From Prochlorococcus sp. scB243_495L20 (GTDB taxonomy: Bacteria > Cyanobacteriota > Cyanobacteriia > PCC-6307 > Cyanobiaceae): a stretch of 64,000 bases of DNA. Location of the stretch: NCBI GenBank assembly GCA_000634215.1, contig JFLX01000001.1, positions 1 to 64,000 of the forward strand. Direction: 5' to 3'. The number at the start of each line of letters is the position of its first letter. Position 1 is the stretch's first letter. The notes under the pieces are model-generated. The model made no database searches, had not been told where the DNA came from, and saw nothing but the letters and a program-made list of their open reading frames with translations. The translations under genes and the position numbers were made by a program. Shown here piece after piece: positions 39,260 through 49,158 of the stretch.

Positions 39260-39682
39260 TTAATCAAAAGTATTCTTAGTTGTGAATTTTAAACCAGCTG
39301 GATTAGGATTCTCACCTATTCTTCTTGGATTATGTCCTACTTTCTCTCTGCCTTCATTTACTTTTTCAGAGAAAACACCATCTTTTGGGTGTAAAAATTC
39401 AATATCACCACCTGGGAAAATTCGGTAGATTTTAAAATCTTCAATTCTTGGTTTGAAGGCTCTTAATTGTGTTCCTAATGCGAGACATTGTTCTTTTCTT
39501 GCAAAGTACATCAAATTATCACCTTCATGCATTATAGCCGCTCCACCTGTGGGCAATTCAAATGCTTGTTCCTTAGAACTTTTCCATACAATTGCATATT
39601 TTTCTTCGGTTTCTGCTGAGTTTAATAAACCCCCGGTACTTCCTATATGCTTTGGAAATTGACCAACTAAAGTTTCAGTCAT
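39260..39682 (-). CDS. psaD: Photosystem I subunit II
   Basis: 140 aa. Stromal/cytoplasmic PSI subunit that docks ferredoxin. [19 protein letters not shown], the [20 protein letters not shown] core and the lysine-rich [15 protein letters not shown] tail match PsaD. Located upstream of trpE on the same strand, 59 bp apart. Confidence 0.97.
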   Translation of the reverse strand: MTETLVGQFPKHIGSTGGLLNSAETEEKYAIVWKSSKEQAFELPTGGAAIMHEGDNLMYFARKEQCLALGTQLRAFKPRIEDFKIYRIFPGGDIEFLHPKDGVFSEKVNEGREKVGHNPRRIGENPNPAGLKFTTKNTFD

Positions 39683-39733
39683 CCTTGATTTTAAGTTATT
39701 TCTTATAAGAAATTAGCATTCATATTTTGCAAA

Positions 39734-39739
39734 ATTATA
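39734..39739 (-). promoter_or_regulatory. -10 element candidate for psaD
   Basis: TATAAT on the minus strand, 51 bases before the psaD ATG, leaving a leader of about 45 nt. There is no good -35. TTACA-type half-sites nearby do not have the spacing of the HLR1 box, so RpaB control is not shown. Confidence 0.45.
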
Positions 39740-39793
39740 AATTTACAAGAAATTTTCTACATTAATTAATATATGGAAAACTTGTTTCTCATT

Positions 39794-41158
39794 TTATTTT
39801 GAATCTGAAATCGGAAAAAATACTGTTAAACCTGTATCACGCCTTTGTGTGACATGCCCGCCTAAGCTAGCCAATAACTTTTGAGTAGCATTTTGACTAA
39901 GTTGTAAACTACCTGTTTGAGGGTTCCAATTTAAAACAGGACCAATATCAGAACCGTTATCTTTTTTTAGAATTTCTTCCTGATTAGATTCTATTTTTTG
40001 TACCTTTAATTGAAGTTTAAGTTTTTGACCAGCTGGTCTTAATTCTAAAATTAATGTACTACCTTCTTTTAATCCTCTAGTATTTTTATTAATTAATCCA
40101 CTTAACATTAATTCCAATTTTTCAGAATCACTCAAAATTTGCGGAAGTTGATGGGGAATATCAATCTTTAAAGAAATCCCTCGTCGTTTTAATTGTTTAT
40201 TCCATAAAGGAGCAAGCTTTTTAAAAATTTCAACTAAATTAATTTTTGCCAAGTTATTTAATGAAGGAACTTCATTACTCACTAATTCTGCTGCATTGAA
40301 GATTAAACCAAATCTATCAATTTGTTCATTACATTCATTATCTATCTGAATTAAACGATTTTTCATTGATTCATCCATCTTATATTTTTTTAAAGTAGAA
40401 CTTATAAGTGTTCTTATTGTTGCCAAAGGCGTTCTTACTTCATGAGATATTGCACGTAATAATTTTGCTTCAGTTATTTGTACATTTTTTTCATCGTTTT
40501 TTACAGAATTCTTTATATTATGGTTTGGAGCATTATTTGCTAACTTTGCCGATAATATTGGCCAAAATGATTTTTCAAATTGATTATTAATATTGAGGTT
40601 ACCTAAATTATTAATTGCATTACGAAATTTTACTCCTTCCTCATATTTTTCTTGCTTTAATTTTTCATGCATTAATTCAATTGCAAGTTTAAGGCTTTCT
40701 TCATCACACTTCATTAATAGAATTTTCCTATCCTTCTCTCCGACAATTGATAATATGCATTGAAAATTTGGGGTGATTATCATCAAAAAAGGTTCATAAC
40801 CATCTTCTTGACTAAGATTCAAGACTTTATAATTACATACTAAATCGAATTCTTTTTTTATCTTGTCTGCATTATGGACTGGCAAAAAACCTGCATTCTC
40901 ATTCTGAAAATATGGAAACCCCTCAGGAGACCAAAGCCATCCATAAAATTGATTTAAAAATTTTTTATCATTAAAAGCAGGCAAAGGTGAGGCAACCCAA
41001 ATTCCACCATTTTTATAATTCTGAGATAGAAAATCTTTTTGAATAATTTCTAAAGAAGCCCACCACATTCTTCTGGATGAATCATCATCCACATGTATAG
41101 GTTGAACTCCTTTAATCAAAAGGTCTTGAATTTTTTTTATAGTTATTTGTGATTTCAT
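39794..41158 (-). CDS. Sensor histidine kinase with eroded ATP-binding domain
   Basis: 454 aa. No membrane segments. An N-terminal domain of about 200 residues (GAF-like by size and position) precedes a clear HisKA H-box, AISHEVRTPLATIRT. The HATPase region keeps an N-box-like LINKNTRG and a G2-like TGSLQLSQNATQKLLASLGG. It shows no DxGxG (G1) motif. It may be a weak or inactive kinase, or a partner of another. The start ATG at 41158 overlaps the rodA stop (TGATG); a TTG lies just before it. The stimulus is unknown. Confidence 0.75.
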   Translation of the reverse strand: MKSQITIKKIQDLLIKGVQPIHVDDDSSRRMWWASLEIIQKDFLSQNYKNGGIWVASPLPAFNDKKFLNQFYGWLWSPEGFPYFQNENAGFLPVHNADKIKKEFDLVCNYKVLNLSQEDGYEPFLMIITPNFQCILSIVGEKDRKILLMKCDEESLKLAIELMHEKLKQEKYEEGVKFRNAINNLGNLNINNQFEKSFWPILSAKLANNAPNHNIKNSVKNDEKNVQITEAKLLRAISHEVRTPLATIRTLISSTLKKYKMDESMKNRLIQIDNECNEQIDRFGLIFNAAELVSNEVPSLNNLAKINLVEIFKKLAPLWNKQLKRRGISLKIDIPHQLPQILSDSEKLELMLSGLINKNTRGLKEGSTLILELRPAGQKLKLQLKVQKIESNQEEILKKDNGSDIGPVLNWNPQTGSLQLSQNATQKLLASLGGHVTQRRDTGLTVFFPISDSK

Positions 41159-42423
41159 CAATTTCTTAATGATCTAGAACGTTTCAATATAGATAAAACA
41201 AATCCAATAGATACAAAATTAGTCACCAATGACGTTCGACCATAGCTCATAAAAGGAAGGGGAATCCCAGTCACTGGTCCTAATCCAATAGTCATAAATA
41301 AGTTAATAATTATTTGAAATAAAAAAGTTGAGGCTATTCCAATAACAATTAGAGATTCAAAATTAGTCCTAGCAATTGTTGCAGTATTAATAAGTTTTTT
41401 AATCAAAAAAAAGAACAAAAATAAAACTACCATGCACCCCACAAATCCCAATTCTTCGCCTAAAGCACTGAATATAAAATCAGTATGTTGTTCCGGTATA
41501 AATTGCAAATTAGTCAACTTACCTTGTAGCAAACCATTCCCAAATAATCCTCCAGAACCAATTGCAATTTGACTCTGTATCAAATGATATCCGCCACCTA
41601 ATGGATCTCTATTTGGATCTAAAAATAAAACTAATCTATCTTTTTGATATTCTTTTAAGCCATATTGCCATAAAATTGGTGTGAATTTTGCCACTAGTAA
41701 ATGTAACGAAATAGCGAGTGCAGAAAAAATAATTTTCTTTTTCGAAGATCTATAAGCAAGATATCCTATAACTGGAATCCAGAAAATAAGAAGAGTTGGT
41801 AAGGTTAGATTTAATGCAGCAGTGATAATACAAAACACTAATATCAAAATCCACTCTATGGGCATTTGCGACCAATAAAGCATCACACCTGTCAAAACAA
41901 GTAAAACTAAAGATGTACCTAAGTCTGGTTGAAAGAAAATCAATAACCAAGGAATAACTACTACTAATAAAGGCAAAACTAAATCTCTTATTGTTAAAAT
42001 TATTTTTTTGTCGAGTACTAAAGCAAGAGTTAATACAGTACTAAGTTTCGCTACTTCTGAAGGCTGAAAAGAAAAGCTGCCAAAGTTTAGCCATCTTTGA
42101 GCTCCAGAAACTGAAATCCCAAAAAAATAAATTAGTAATAAAGATATTAAAGTACACAAATAAAACGGAACCAAATACATTTTAAGTCTCTCTAAAGGTA
42201 TATAAGAAATAAAAAATGCTAAAAAATAACCTAAAAAACCAGTTAGGATATGACCTAAATAGTTCGATTCTAAAAAATCCCCCTGAATACTTTTTATTAA
42301 TAAACCCGAAATCATAACTAAAAACAGGGGAATTATAAGTAGTGGAGAAAATAAATAACCTCTATTAAAGTCTTTTTTTTGTAAAAATCCTCTACTATTT
42401 ATTAAAGAAATTCTCCTAAACAT
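41158..42423 (-). CDS. rodA: Rod-shape-determining glycosyltransferase RodA/FtsW family
   Basis: 421 aa, about ten membrane segments. SEDS-family peptidoglycan polymerase working with a class B PBP in the elongation complex. The signature GAQRWLNFGSFSFQPSEVAKL, the GxGLLQGKLTNLQFIPEQHTD loop and the terminal PLPFMSYGRTSLVTNF are all present. The start ATG at 42423 overlaps the mrp stop by one base. Probably cotranscribed with mrp and the histidine kinase. Confidence 0.93.
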   Translation of the reverse strand: MFRRISLINSRGFLQKKDFNRGYLFSPLLIIPLFLVMISGLLIKSIQGDFLESNYLGHILTGFLGYFLAFFISYIPLERLKMYLVPFYLCTLISLLLIYFFGISVSGAQRWLNFGSFSFQPSEVAKLSTVLTLALVLDKKIILTIRDLVLPLLVVVIPWLLIFFQPDLGTSLVLLVLTGVMLYWSQMPIEWILILVFCIITAALNLTLPTLLIFWIPVIGYLAYRSSKKKIIFSALAISLHLLVAKFTPILWQYGLKEYQKDRLVLFLDPNRDPLGGGYHLIQSQIAIGSGGLFGNGLLQGKLTNLQFIPEQHTDFIFSALGEELGFVGCMVVLFLFFFLIKKLINTATIARTNFESLIVIGIASTFLFQIIINLFMTIGLGPVTGIPLPFMSYGRTSLVTNFVSIGFVLSILKRSRSLRN

Positions 42424-43496
42424 CAATTATCTTTTAAAAATTTATTCTTAATTAACTTAGCTAAATTACCAAATACAACAGAACTTTCTTTATTGGGCTG
42501 GCTTATTGAGATTGGTACGCCTTTATTACTATCATCAACGAGAGGTATTTCAATAGGTATTTGGGCTAATAATGGTAAATTATTCTCTTTGGCTAATGTT
42601 TGTCCACCCCCTTTACCAAAAATTTCATATTTTTTACCTGGCATATCAGGCGGAATAAATACTGACATATTTTCTACAATTCCAAGTAAAGGTACTCCAA
42701 GTTGTTTAAACATTCCTAATCCTCTTCTTGCATCTTGCAAAGATACTTGTTGAGGAGTTGTGACAACTATAGCTCCAGAAATAGGCACAGATTGAGAAAG
42801 GGATATTTGAGCATCTCCTGTTCCAGGAGGCAAGTCAATAACTAAAAAATCAAGATTATTCCATTCAACTTGGTATAAAAATTGTCGGATAATACTATTA
42901 AGCATTGGTCCTCTCCATATAACTGGCTGACCTTCTTCTATGAGGAAACCCATCGATACCAATGAAATTCCATATTTATTTATTGGTATTAACCTTTGAT
43001 CAGTACCACTGCCTTCTGTAACCTTTGGATTCTGTTCTGCAACTCCCATCATTGAGGGAGTATTAGGTCCATATATATCAGCATCCAGCAAACCAGTTTT
43101 AGAGCCTAATTTAGCTAAAGAACAAGCGAGATTAACTGCAATGGTACTTTTCCCAACTCCACCTTTACCACTGCTAACAGCTATGATGTGTTGAATCCCT
43201 TCAATCTTCTGCAGCTCAGGCGCATTACTTTGATTTTGAGACTCTGTTTTAGAAGGATTATTATCTATCTCTATTTGAACATCATCAATATCTTCGCAAT
43301 CAAGTAGTACTTTTCTAACCTCTTGTACAATTCTATCTCTCTGAGAATTTGCAAAAGATGGCAATGATAATGTTACGATTACTCTCGGTATAGTTACTCT
43401 TACGTTTTTAATCCAAGCTAATTCAATTACATTCTTCTTTGATCCAGCATCTAGAACTTTTTGTAAAGCAAAATTCGCATCTTCTATTGTGGTCAT
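42423..43496 (-). CDS. mrp: Mrp/ApbC-type iron-sulfur carrier ATPase
   Basis: 357 aa. An N-terminal MIP18/DUF59 domain (about 1-80) precedes a ParA/MinD-type deviant Walker A, SGKGGVGKST (109-118), and DLPPGTGDAQISLSQ. The C-terminal CxxC used for cluster binding in many homologues is absent at the VENMSVFIPPDMPGKKYEIF position, as is usual for cyanobacterial members. It is predicted to carry or assemble [Fe-S] clusters; the details are inferred. Confidence 0.9.
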   Translation of the reverse strand: MTTIEDANFALQKVLDAGSKKNVIELAWIKNVRVTIPRVIVTLSLPSFANSQRDRIVQEVRKVLLDCEDIDDVQIEIDNNPSKTESQNQSNAPELQKIEGIQHIIAVSSGKGGVGKSTIAVNLACSLAKLGSKTGLLDADIYGPNTPSMMGVAEQNPKVTEGSGTDQRLIPINKYGISLVSMGFLIEEGQPVIWRGPMLNSIIRQFLYQVEWNNLDFLVIDLPPGTGDAQISLSQSVPISGAIVVTTPQQVSLQDARRGLGMFKQLGVPLLGIVENMSVFIPPDMPGKKYEIFGKGGGQTLAKENNLPLLAQIPIEIPLVDDSNKGVPISISQPNKESSVVFGNLAKLIKNKFLKDN

Positions 43497-43654
43497 TAAA
43501 TTTTTAAATATTTTGACAAGGTAGTCGACTGTTTAAAAGATTAAGAACTATGTCGAACTATCAAATAATAGGTAATAAGGACCCCCTAAGAGAAATTATA
43601 AAGGGAAACTTATAATTAACCAAAAAAATTTTTTCTTCAAGATTTACTAAATAC

Positions 43655-44683
43655 ATGTTGAAAGAACCTCCAAAAAACTCGAGAGAAAAAACAAAAAATC
43701 TCTTATTAACTCTACAAGACCAAATTTGTTCAGGACTTGAAAATGTAGATGGTAAAGGTAAATTTACAGAAGAATCCTGGCTAAGAGACGAAGGTGGTGG
43801 TGGAAGATCAAGAGTATTGAAAAATGGTTCTGTTTTTGAGCAAGCAGGAGTAAATTTTTCAGAAGTACAGGGAAAAGAATTACCTCAATCTATAATTTCT
43901 CAAAGACCCGAAGCAAAAGGTCATGAATGGTTTGCTACGGGAACTTCTATGGTGTTGCATCCTAAGAATCCCTTTATACCCACAGTTCACCTGAATTATC
44001 GATATTTTGAAGCTGGTCCTGTTTGGTGGTTTGGGGGAGGCGCAGACTTAACCCCTTTTTATCCTTATCTTTCTGATGTAAGGAATTTTCATAACGAGCA
44101 TAAAAAAGCTTGTGAGAAACTTGATAAAGATTTGCATAAAGTTTTCAAACCATGGTGTGATGAATATTTCTTCTTGAAACATAGAAACGAGTCTAGAGGC
44201 ATAGGAGGTATCTTTTATGATTATCAAGATGGTTCAGGCAATATTTATAGAGGAAATAATAATAATGGAGAGGCATCAAAAGCTTCACAAAATATTGGCA
44301 GATTAAATTTAGATTGGGATAACTTATTTTCTTTAGCGGAAAACTGTGGGCAAGCATTCCTCCCTTCATATTTGCCCATTATTGAAAAAAGAGCTTCTCA
44401 AACATACTCATCGAAGGAAAGAGAATTCCAGCTATATCGAAGAGGTAGATATGTCGAATTCAATTTAGTTTGGGATAGAGGGACGATTTTTGGACTGCAA
44501 ACAAATGGCAGAACTGAATCTATATTAATGTCCTTGCCGCCTTTAGCTAGATGGGAATATGGATATAAAGCTAAAAAGGATTCTCGAGAGGAATTTCTCA
44601 CGTCAATTTTTACAAAACCCCAAGATTGGTTAAATGATAAAAAGTTAGAGAAATTCTGTATGGAGAATAATATTTTTGAATAA
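43655..44683 (+). CDS. hemF: Coproporphyrinogen III oxidase, aerobic
   Basis: 342 aa. Oxygen-dependent decarboxylation to protoporphyrinogen IX for heme and chlorophyll. Recognised from [30 protein letters not shown], and the long [20 protein letters not shown] segment. Full length. Divergent from mrp with a 158-bp gap. Confidence 0.97.
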   Translation: MLKEPPKNSREKTKNLLLTLQDQICSGLENVDGKGKFTEESWLRDEGGGGRSRVLKNGSVFEQAGVNFSEVQGKELPQSIISQRPEAKGHEWFATGTSMVLHPKNPFIPTVHLNYRYFEAGPVWWFGGGADLTPFYPYLSDVRNFHNEHKKACEKLDKDLHKVFKPWCDEYFFLKHRNESRGIGGIFYDYQDGSGNIYRGNNNNGEASKASQNIGRLNLDWDNLFSLAENCGQAFLPSYLPIIEKRASQTYSSKEREFQLYRRGRYVEFNLVWDRGTIFGLQTNGRTESILMSLPPLARWEYGYKAKKDSREEFLTSIFTKPQDWLNDKKLEKFCMENNIFE

Positions 44684-44709
44684 AAACTTTAGAATAAATT
44701 TAAAGTATC

Positions 44710-45267
44710 TCAGATAGGTGTTTTAAATAGAGAACCGTCACTTTTCAATTGAAGTTTTTCTCCAAGTTCATTTTCTAAAGAGATTAATTCATCCCTATGA
44801 GCTCTTAGTCTCATGAAAGTTGAATCATTGTCATTTTCGTTAATCAACCTTAATTCAAATTTCTCCTCTCTTGCTGATTTTTTAAAATAAACAATTCCAG
44901 ACAAAGGACCGCCAATTAATCCCAAAAAAATTGGCCACCAACCTAATTCAGGATATATTTGAATAATTACTAAACCTAAAGCACAAGAACCAAAACCACC
45001 AAGTAAACCTAAAAAGATTGCTAAAAATTTACTAGAAACAACTTGACCTTTGAATATTAAAATTCTCTGTTCAAAATCTCCTCCTGTTTGCTTCCATCCC
45101 CTCAAATTAAGCCATTCACATAAACCATTTAAAACTTTTACTGGCTGCTGAGAAGACGAAATCTCAACTAAGGTTGTTCTATCTTTACTAGAAGCCCTAA
45201 GAAAAAAAAATAATCCTACGGCCAAAAGAATTGTCAGCAATAATGTTGAATTTAAGGAATAGGACAT
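44710..45267 (-). CDS. Cofactor assembly of complex C subunit B (CCB1)-like protein
   Basis: 185 aa. An N-terminal membrane segment (LLLTILLAVGLFFFLRAS), a soluble part with LNLRGW, then two more hydrophobic segments (about 80-102 and 108-126) and a charged C-terminus. The layout resembles the cyanobacterial/plastid CCB1 family that attaches heme ci to cytochrome b6. The identification is by pattern memory and is moderate. It converges on hemF, a heme-pathway neighbour. Confidence 0.6.
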   Translation of the reverse strand: MSYSLNSTLLLTILLAVGLFFFLRASSKDRTTLVEISSSQQPVKVLNGLCEWLNLRGWKQTGGDFEQRILIFKGQVVSSKFLAIFLGLLGGFGSCALGLVIIQIYPELGWWPIFLGLIGGPLSGIVYFKKSAREEKFELRLINENDNDSTFMRLRAHRDELISLENELGEKLQLKSDGSLFKTPI

Positions 45268-45429
45268 TAAAACAATTTTTTTTAGTATTTTGAGAATAAA
45301 AATTAAAGTTACATCATATTATAATTTTTTAGATTAATCTGTAAGATATCCCCATTAGATAAAAAATTCTTAATTAAATAAAATTTAAAATTATACTCTT
45401 AATCTAAATCTATTTAATACTTATTAAAA

Positions 45430-46065
45430 ATGAATATTGAAAATAAAAATATAGATCTTCTTTATAATGATTTAACAGCAGATTTATACAATCTTTATAA
45501 AAAATCATCCTACCTAGCTATTGACACTGAAGCAATGGGTTTAATTCATGGAAGAGATAGGCTCTGTTTAGTACAAATATGCAATGAATTTAAAAGAACA
45601 TCATGTATAAAAATCGAACTTAATACATCTTCTTCACCTAATTTAAAAGCACTTCTTGAAGATGACAAAATTACTAAAATATTTCACTATGCGAGATTTG
45701 ATGTAGCAGCTCTAAAATGCAATCTTGGAATTAATACAAAAAATATTTTTTGTACAAAAATTGCTAGTAAGTTGGCAAGAACTTATACAAATAAACACGG
45801 TTTAAAGGATTTAATTAATGAATTATTAGGTGTAGAACTGGACAAAAGCTCGCAAAGTAGTGATTGGGGCAGAAACGAAGATTTAACAAAAGATCAATTA
45901 GATTATGCAGCAAATGATGTTAGATTTTTGATTGAAGCTATGCATAAATTAAAAGTTATCTTAGAAAGAGAGAATAGGTATGAATTAGCTCGAAAATGTT
46001 TCGAAACAGTTTCTGTATATGCTGATTTAGACATACTAAAGTTCTCAAATTTATTTGAGCATTAA
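45430..46065 (+). CDS. Ribonuclease D-like 3'-5' exonuclease
   Basis: 211 aa, only the DEDDy exonuclease domain. LAIDTEAMGL supplies the first Asp/Glu (32, 34), HYARFDVAAL the next Asp, and LDYAANDVRFL the Tyr/Asp pair. No HRDC domains, so it is shorter than E. coli RNase D (375 aa), as in other cyanobacteria. Expected role: trimming tRNA or other RNA 3' ends. Confidence 0.88.
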   Translation: MNIENKNIDLLYNDLTADLYNLYKKSSYLAIDTEAMGLIHGRDRLCLVQICNEFKRTSCIKIELNTSSSPNLKALLEDDKITKIFHYARFDVAALKCNLGINTKNIFCTKIASKLARTYTNKHGLKDLINELLGVELDKSSQSSDWGRNEDLTKDQLDYAANDVRFLIEAMHKLKVILERENRYELARKCFETVSVYADLDILKFSNLFEH

Positions 46066-46068
46066 GAA

Positions 46069-46335
46069 TCAATCTTCAGTTAAAAAATTATCTTCACCAT
46101 CAAGAGTTTCCATAAGCTTATCAAGTATCCTTGAAGAACTTAATTTATCTTTATCATTTTTTTCACAAATTTTTAAGACATTTTGCGCAACAAGTATTTT
46201 TTCTTGAATAGTTTTTGACCCTTCTTTTGCAATTTGAATTTCTACTTTCTTCTTAGCAGAAGATAAGCTTATACTCATAAGTTTTGCAATCTCTGCACAA
46301 ATTTTTAGATATTGTCGATCATTTATTGGATACAT
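46069..46335 (-). CDS. Hypothetical protein (88 aa)
   Basis: A helical, charged protein with no membrane segment; MYPINDRQYLKICAEIAKLM at the start and an acidic C-terminus (METLDGEDNF). It converges on the RNase D-like gene with a 3-bp gap. I recognise no domain, but the full-length frame and neighbour spacing suggest a real gene. Confidence 0.65.
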   Translation of the reverse strand: MYPINDRQYLKICAEIAKLMSISLSSAKKKVEIQIAKEGSKTIQEKILVAQNVLKICEKNDKDKLSSSRILDKLMETLDGEDNFLTED

Positions 46336-46371
46336 ACAAGGAATTAATAATTAATAAGCTAGTGCCATTTA

Positions 46372-47601
46372 CTAAGATAACAAATGAAGGTTTATAGCAT
46401 CTACGATTTTCTTACTTGCTCCGGATTCCCCCATTCTTTTTTTTCCAATTTTTGTTTGTTCTAACCTATCCACTTTTCCTTTCAAAAGTAAACTTAAATG
46501 TTGTAAAAGAATTTTTTTGTTCTTACAAACTAAAACACTACCTCCTAATAACCTTGATTGTCTTTTTGCAAATGATTTTGTAAATTGTGGTCCAGATCCT
46601 GGTAGAGAAAGAGATGGAATTCCCAGGCCAGCAATTTGCTCTGTAGCAGTTCCTGCATTAGACAAGCCAACTTCTGCCATATTGGCCCAAGAATTAAATT
46701 TACCTTTTCCAATCAATACATATTGATCTTTCTTTTTCCAAACTGAATCTTCATCAATTAGAAATTTAACTTTACTCTGTTTTATAAAACCATGTTTATT
46801 TAAATAACTTTGAATTTGAATCACATGCGCATTAATGCTCAAAGGCAAAAGTATTACCAAATCCTTTGATAAATCAAAATCTTCCAAACAATTAAGAAAA
46901 TTATCAAGATTTTTAAGAGCTTCAGGATATCTACTTCCAACTAATAAAATAATCCTTTTAAAAGAAATAATATTTGATATCATCTCGTTTGTTGCATTAA
47001 CAAAATCCATCATTGGATTACCCAAGTATTTTGCATCAATATTTTTTTTATTCAAATTATTAGCTGTAATTTTATCTCTCATAATTAAATTTTTACATCT
47101 TGGAGATTTCATTAAAAACATTTCCCATGGATCCCATTCAGAACCTTTCAACCTATGATAAAAATCGCTTAAATCCCAACCTGGCCCACTACTCCAAGTA
47201 TGGTCACTTTTGGGAGTTCCAATGAAACTAAATTCGCATTCTGAACTCCAAGCGTAAAGTAATGGCAAGAAATCGCCTACTGCGATAATTTTATATTTAT
47301 TTTTTGACTTTTGTTTCACTAGTAGAAAATTTCTCAAATTATCGATTAAAAATCCTGCAAACAAATCAAGCACAAATCCCTTAAGACTTTGATTGCTAAA
47401 ACCTCCACTAGGCAGCTCTTTTAAATATCCTATTTTACGAAAATTCTTTGATTTTATGGAATTAAATACATCTCCATTTCCTACTAACGGTAAAACTTCA
47501 ATATTCATATTTTTTATTCTTTTTAGTAATCTTTTTATTATTTCCGATGCGATTACATCTTCTCCATGTCCATTACATATAATTAATAGGGAATGAGACA
47601 C
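46372..47601 (-). CDS. LpxB-related glycosyltransferase-like protein
   Basis: About 409 aa. LLIICNGHGEDVIASEII at the start, GDFLPLLYAWSS mid-protein and GLSNAGTATEQIAGLGIPSL near the end match the lipid-A-disaccharide-synthase-related family of cyanobacteria, a GT-B-fold group of unknown substrate. I chose GTG at 47601. Further upstream the frame only stays open because it runs antisense through tRNA-Cys, giving APRFELGIKDLQSSALPLG, a known tRNA artefact. Confidence 0.75.
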   Translation of the reverse strand: MSHSLLIICNGHGEDVIASEIIKRLLKRIKNMNIEVLPLVGNGDVFNSIKSKNFRKIGYLKELPSGGFSNQSLKGFVLDLFAGFLIDNLRNFLLVKQKSKNKYKIIAVGDFLPLLYAWSSECEFSFIGTPKSDHTWSSGPGWDLSDFYHRLKGSEWDPWEMFLMKSPRCKNLIMRDKITANNLNKKNIDAKYLGNPMMDFVNATNEMISNIISFKRIILLVGSRYPEALKNLDNFLNCLEDFDLSKDLVILLPLSINAHVIQIQSYLNKHGFIKQSKVKFLIDEDSVWKKKDQYVLIGKGKFNSWANMAEVGLSNAGTATEQIAGLGIPSLSLPGSGPQFTKSFAKRQSRLLGGSVLVCKNKKILLQHLSLLLKGKVDRLEQTKIGKKRMGESGASKKIVDAINLHLLS

Positions 47602-47643
47602 CTTACTGTTAAGATCATAAAAAGACTCAATCGAATCTTTTTC

Positions 47644-47714
47644 GGCGGCATGGCCAAGTGGTAAGGCAGAGGATTGCAAATCCTTTATCCCCAGTTCGAA
47701 TCTGGGTGCCGCCT
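47644..47714 (+). tRNA. tRNA-Cys(GCA)
   Basis: 71 nt. The acceptor GGCGGCA pairs with TGCCGCC, with discriminator T. The anticodon loop TTGCAAA gives GCA, and the T-arm is CCCCAGTTCGAATCTGGG. Its last 21 bases plus two flanking bases are duplicated at 49476-49498. Confidence 0.97.
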
Positions 47715-47716
47715 TA
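47694..47716 (+). repeat. Direct repeat copy 1 (tRNA-Cys 3' end, att-like)
   Basis: 23 bp from the T-loop to just past the tRNA end, identical to 49476-49498. With one mismatch the identity runs on through the following TTAATTTTTT, about 34 bp in all. Such a repeat is what site-specific integration into a tRNA 3' end leaves. Confidence 0.85.
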
Positions 47717-47907
47717 ATTAATTTTTTTGCGATTTTTGCTATAAACCCCTCCAAAAACTTGAGTTTTGTATATTTTTTATACATTTTTATCACTCATTCT
47801 TTGGACAGCAATTGGAAAGCAAGTTTCTTAGATTGTAATAAACTAATACTAGTATCCTGTTTGTTTCTAATAAATCAAAATAATCAGATTTAAAATATAA
47901 TTTTTAA

Positions 47908-49158
47908 TTAGTCTATAAATCCTTCTATCAAATTTTTTGTTGAATAAATTCCAACAAATGGAGCTGTTACCTCTTTTATTACCCCAGTAGTTTTTCCAAG
48001 TATACTATCTTTTACTGTTATTAAATCATCTTCCTTTAAAAAGGGATTTCTTTTTGAGCCTCTTTTTGCATTTGCTGAATATGAAATTTTTTTCTTTGTT
48101 ACTTTTCCATCCTTCTCATACCTTATTAAAACAATCTTTCCAGAAAGAGGTTTTATAGGTCCAGATAAATCAATTGCATCGGATAATGTGGCTTCAAGAG
48201 GGAGTTTTACTACTCCAGGAGTTTCAACTCTACCAAAAAGATTTACTGAGATAAATTTTGGAGAAATACCAGATAAAATTGATTTTGCGATTTGATTTGG
48301 ATTAGATTTACTTAGTTTTGGAAAAAATAAACTATCTCCATCAAATATACGTATATCGTTAGTAGCATCTAATTCATTTAAATAAGCATTAAAATCAATA
48401 ATTGCTCTTTTTTTGCCTCCACCTTTTCCAAGAGGGACATCTCTTGTAATTTCAATTCTAGATAAATCAGTCTCAGAAGTTATACCACCAGCTTTTCTAA
48501 TTACATCAGAAATGGTAGTTATATTTTCACTTGATCTTTTGACTTCTAAACCTTGTGAAGATTGATTATTTAATTGCATATTTTGACCTATATTTGATTG
48601 CTCATTGTAATTTTCTTCCAATGAATCCAGCTCATAATTATCAATTTTTTTTGAAGTTATACTTGGATCTAATTGATAAGCGGAAAATTTATAAAAACCA
48701 GGATTTCTTAACTCACCTCTTGCTAACACTCTAATATCTTTAAACACTACAATCCTTACTTTTATTTCTGGATCAATTAGAAATTCAGCGTATCTTTTTT
48801 CCAATAAAGTTTTTAATTCAGACTTTGTTAATCCCCTTACAAACGTTTCGTCTAAACTTGGTAATAATAATTCTCCTTCTTGATTAACTGAAAAAACTCC
48901 ACTAAGTTCATCAGCAGGGAAAAATTCCAGAGCAATTGAGTCTCCAGAATCAATAATATAATCCTCTAATTCATTTTTCGATTCTAAATATTCAATTTCT
49001 ATTTGATTATTTTTTTTATTAGGAAAATTAGAATCTGCTTTAGATATATCAAATATGAATAAAAATAAAAAAACATTAAATATTAAAAACGGTTTAAATT
49101 TCCTTTTTAAAGAGAAAAATCCTATACATGTATTTTTAGAGAATTTTTGTAAAATCAA
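47908..49158 (-). CDS. Polysaccharide export protein (Poly_export/SLBB, Wza-like)
   Basis: 416 aa. A hydrophobic signal segment (about 22-40) ends at SKADS, a plausible cleavage site with no lipobox Cys. A Poly_export-like domain follows (IIDSGDSIALEFF), then SLBB-type domains (RGELRNPGFYKF, NLFGRVETPGVVKLPLEAT). The C-terminus GKTTGVIKEVTAPFVGIYST is shared with the gene cut at the window start. The start codon is TTG at 49158; no ATG precedes the signal segment. Expected in outer-membrane capsule or exopolysaccharide export. It stands alone between tRNA-Cys and its partial copy. Confidence 0.85.
   Translation of the reverse strand: MILQKFSKNTCIGFFSLKRKFKPFLIFNVFLFLFIFDISKADSNFPNKKNNQIEIEYLESKNELEDYIIDSGDSIALEFFPADELSGVFSVNQEGELLLPSLDETFVRGLTKSELKTLLEKRYAEFLIDPEIKVRIVVFKDIRVLARGELRNPGFYKFSAYQLDPSITSKKIDNYELDSLEENYNEQSNIGQNMQLNNQSSQGLEVKRSSENITTISDVIRKAGGITSETDLSRIEITRDVPLGKGGGKKRAIIDFNAYLNELDATNDIRIFDGDSLFFPKLSKSNPNQIAKSILSGISPKFISVNLFGRVETPGVVKLPLEATLSDAIDLSGPIKPLSGKIVLIRYEKDGKVTKKKISYSANAKRGSKRNPFLKEDDLITVKDSILGKTTGVIKEVTAPFVGIYSTKNLIEGFID

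Noticed and set aside
39720-39770. HLR1 (RpaB) box upstream of psaD
   Set aside because: TTACA-like half-sites are present but about 14 bases apart, not the 10-base period of HLR1.
46835-47158. 107-codon plus-strand frame inside the LpxB-like gene
   Set aside because: Antisense shadow; low-complexity Ile/Leu/Lys composition expected from AT-rich reverse reading.
47602-47793. N-terminal extension of the LpxB-like gene through tRNA-Cys
   Set aside because: The open frame is an antisense reading of the tRNA (APRFELGIKDLQSS is a known artefact); the start is placed at GTG 47601.
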